Origin: an uncultured Anaerolineae bacterium
GTDB taxonomy: Bacteria; Chloroflexota; Anaerolineae; Anaerolineales; Villigracilaceae
Reading direction: 5' to 3'
NCBI GenBank assembly: GCA_903822545.1
Contig: CAIJPN010000203.1
Coordinates: forward strand, 1 to 35,052
DNA: 35,052 nt
Made by a program: the position numbers and the translations under genes. Position 1 is the first letter of the stretch, and each line of letters starts with the position of its first letter. Positions 33,530-35,052 of the stretch are shown here, piece by piece. Under the pieces are notes generated by a model that worked only from the letters and a program-made list of their open reading frames with translations, had not been told where the DNA came from and did no database searches.

Positions 33530-34192
33530 ATGAAAGTTATTGTTATGGGTTGTGGCAGGGTCGGTTCGCAAGTCAGCGTACTCCTGAGCAATCACGATCA
33601 CAATGTGACCGTGATCGACCATCGCGATGTTGATGGTCATATGCGCCTTGGCCCTACCTTCAAAGGCCAGGTTATCAGTGGGTTGGGCTTTGACCAGGGT
33701 GTGCTGCTTGAAGCCGGCATCAAAAATGCTGATGCTTTCATCGCTGCCAGTTCATCTGATAATGCCAATGTAGTGGCAGCGCGTATCGCTCGCAACATCT
33801 TCCATGTGCCACGTGTCATCGCCCGCATGTATGATCCACGCCGCGCCGAAATCTACCAGCGCCTGGGCCTTATGACCATCTCCAGCACCGATCTGGGCGT
33901 CCGGCAGATCTACGAAATGGTCACGCACACCGACCTGGATGTGCTGCACAAATTTGGGCGTGGTGAAGTCTCCATGCTGGCGGTGGAAGTCGATTACAAC
34001 CTTGCGCGCCGCACTGTGCGCGACCTGGCCATCCCAGGCGAAGTCACCGTCATCTCCGTAACGCGTAACGACCGGGCCTTCATCCCATCTGGCGGCACTG
34101 AATTCCACGAGGGCGACATCCTGCACCTGGCAGTTCTGTCAACTTCAATGACCCGCCTGGAAGATATGCTCGGCATGGAAAAGAGGGGTTAA
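33530..34192 (+). CDS. trkA: TrkA/KtrA-type K+ channel regulatory RCK protein 1
   Basis: Cytoplasmic regulatory subunit of K+ uptake systems, 220 residues. The N-terminal Rossmann (TrkA_N) domain has MGCGRVGSQVS and the acidic D30 after VTVI, which usually binds NAD(H) or ATP ribose. A C-terminal TrkA_C domain follows (from about residue 145, SMLAVEVDYNLARRT; EFHEGDILHLAVL). A strong AAGGAG site precedes the ATG. It follows the ATPase gene by 12 bp and is 3 bp before the second RCK gene. Confidence 0.92.
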   Translation: MKVIVMGCGRVGSQVSVLLSNHDHNVTVIDHRDVDGHMRLGPTFKGQVISGLGFDQGVLLEAGIKNADAFIAASSSDNANVVAARIARNIFHVPRVIARMYDPRRAEIYQRLGLMTISSTDLGVRQIYEMVTHTDLDVLHKFGRGEVSMLAVEVDYNLARRTVRDLAIPGEVTVISVTRNDRAFIPSGGTEFHEGDILHLAVLSTSMTRLEDMLGMEKRG

Positions 34193-34195
34193 CCT

Positions 34196-34876
34196 ATGCA
34201 CGTTATTATCGTTGGCGGTGGGAACACTGGTTCCTACCTGGCAAAAATGCTCGTAGAAAACAGACACACGGTACGTGTCATCGAAGAACGCCCGGCCCTG
34301 TTACAAAAACTATTCGCCGAAATCCCTTCAGAATGTATCATTTCAGGAGATGGCAGCGCCCCATCCATCCTGGAACAGGCCGGTATCACCAAAGCTCACG
34401 TACTGGCCGCCGTCACCGGCAGTGACGAAACCAACCTGGTGATCACCTCGCTGGCTCGTTTTGAGTTCAACGTCCCACGTGTGATCGCCCGCATCAACAA
34501 CCCCAAAAATGCCTGGCTCTTTACTAAAGAAATGGGTGTGGATGTAGCCCTCAACCAGGCAGACATCCTGGCGCATCTCGTTGCCGAAGAGATGTCGCTG
34601 GGCGATATGATGACCCTGCTCAAGTTGCGGCGCGGCAAATACTCCCTTATCGAAGAGAAAGTCCACCCTTCATCTTTGGCCTGCCGCAAAAAGCTGCGCG
34701 ACCTGTCCTTGCCCACCGAATGCACCATCGTGGCGCTCATCCGCAATAGCGAATTGATCATCCCGCATGGCGATACCGTCTTCGAGCCTGCTGATGAAGT
34801 CCTGGCGCTTGTCCACCAGCCGCACCTGTATGAATTCGCCGCGCTGCTGGCCCCGCAAGGCCCGATTGCGCGCTAA
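34196..34876 (+). CDS. trkA: TrkA/KtrA-type K+ channel regulatory RCK protein 2
   Basis: 226 residues, homologous to the preceding protein. The Rossmann motif is VGGGNTGSYLA with E30 after VRVI. The TrkA_C domain is marked by YSLIEEKVHPSSLACRKKLR and FEPADEVLALV. Tandem RCK subunits commonly assemble as heteromeric rings under TrkH or KtrB pores. No such pore gene is in the window, so the membrane partner may be further downstream or the APC permease. It ends 86 bp before a palindromic repeat. Confidence 0.92.
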   Translation: MHVIIVGGGNTGSYLAKMLVENRHTVRVIEERPALLQKLFAEIPSECIISGDGSAPSILEQAGITKAHVLAAVTGSDETNLVITSLARFEFNVPRVIARINNPKNAWLFTKEMGVDVALNQADILAHLVAEEMSLGDMMTLLKLRRGKYSLIEEKVHPSSLACRKKLRDLSLPTECTIVALIRNSELIIPHGDTVFEPADEVLALVHQPHLYEFAALLAPQGPIAR

Positions 34877-34962
34877 GATAACGCTATTAGCTCATCTGGA
34901 ACTTAACCTAAATAACCCAAGTTGCTACCTTGATATGTCAAACTGCCTTTTTGCAAGGAGTT

Positions 34963-35040
34963 CCCTCACCCCGGCCCTCTCCCAAAGGGAGAGGGGGGTA
35001 ATTCCCTTCCCCCGCCGGGGGAAGGGCCAGGGATGAGGGC
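34963..35040. repeat. Palindromic repeat (CCCTCACC...GATGAGGGC), intergenic copy
   Basis: 78 bp with outer arms CCCTCACC and GGATGAGGGC and inner hairpins CCTCTCCC-AAA-GGGAGAGG and CCCTTCCCCC-GCC-GGGGGAAGGG. It is the same family as the copies in cofE and cofD. The remaining 34877-34962 shows no gene. Confidence 0.88.
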
Positions 35041-35052
35041 GATTGCGCCAAA

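Noticed and set aside
34767-35036. 89-residue open frame at the end of the window
   Set aside because: It overlaps the second RCK gene and then reads through the palindromic repeat, giving the LTPALSQRERG-type peptide often mis-annotated from such repeats.

Overview
The window looks like chromosomal DNA of a Chloroflexota bacterium, most likely class Anaerolineae. This is inferred from gene content and order and was not tested by a search. No insertion sequence, prophage, CRISPR array or rRNA was seen. Apart from small repeats, every region is densely coding.

Layout. (1) 1-2107 (+): the end of a Pro/Ala-rich repeat protein with a TPR-like C-terminus, then ndk. (2) 2292-4659 (-): rsfS, thpR and a single-domain response regulator in one overlapping operon, preceded by a D-cysteine desulfhydrase gene. 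(3) 4880-5292 (-): a tRNA-Phe/Gly/Cys operon with a good promoter and terminator. (4) 5396-9087 (-): a membrane Na+-pumping acyl-CoA decarboxylase operon (mmdA, OadG-like, biotin carrier, beta subunit). Its promoter carries a perfect match to the Rex redox-repressor operator. (5) 9305-18500 (+): a cell-shape and division-site block, mreB-mreC-mreD-mrdA-minC-minD-minE-rodA, followed by gltX, then prs. (6) 19619-21328 (-): glnS; after it on the + strand come a small membrane protein and tRNA-Gln(CUG). (7) 21956-26783 (+): a coenzyme F420 cluster: cofE, a PPOX-fold flavin/F420 protein, a stand-alone nitroreductase, cofD, cofC and a luciferase-like (LLM) oxidoreductase. (8) 26780-34876 (+): an ion-transport region: a DUF4118 membrane protein that looks chimeric and frameshifted, an unrecognised 364-residue protein, an APC/KUP-like permease, a P2 ATPase with Na+/K+-ATPase-like motifs, and two tandem TrkA-type RCK proteins.

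Most notable observations. A palindromic GC-rich repeat of about 80 bp occurs four times. Two copies lie in frame inside cofE and cofD, are read in different frames, and add about 27-28 residues to each enzyme, much like Rickettsia palindromic elements. The DUF4118 gene carries a segment about 50% identical to the permease 2 kb downstream, and a terminator lies inside its annotated open frame. The Rex site suggests NADH-responsive control of a sodium pump. Decarboxylase, P2 ATPase and RCK proteins together suggest an economy built around Na+ and K+ gradients. F420 biosynthesis with a stand-alone nitroreductase fits the dehydro-F420 route known from Thermomicrobia and mycobacteria. FO synthase genes are not in the window.

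Start codons were moved from the longest open frame wherever a ribosome-binding site and family alignment favoured a downstream start (ndk, dcyD, the biotin carrier, mmdA, mreB, mreD, minD, minE, gltX, glnS and the 364-residue protein).
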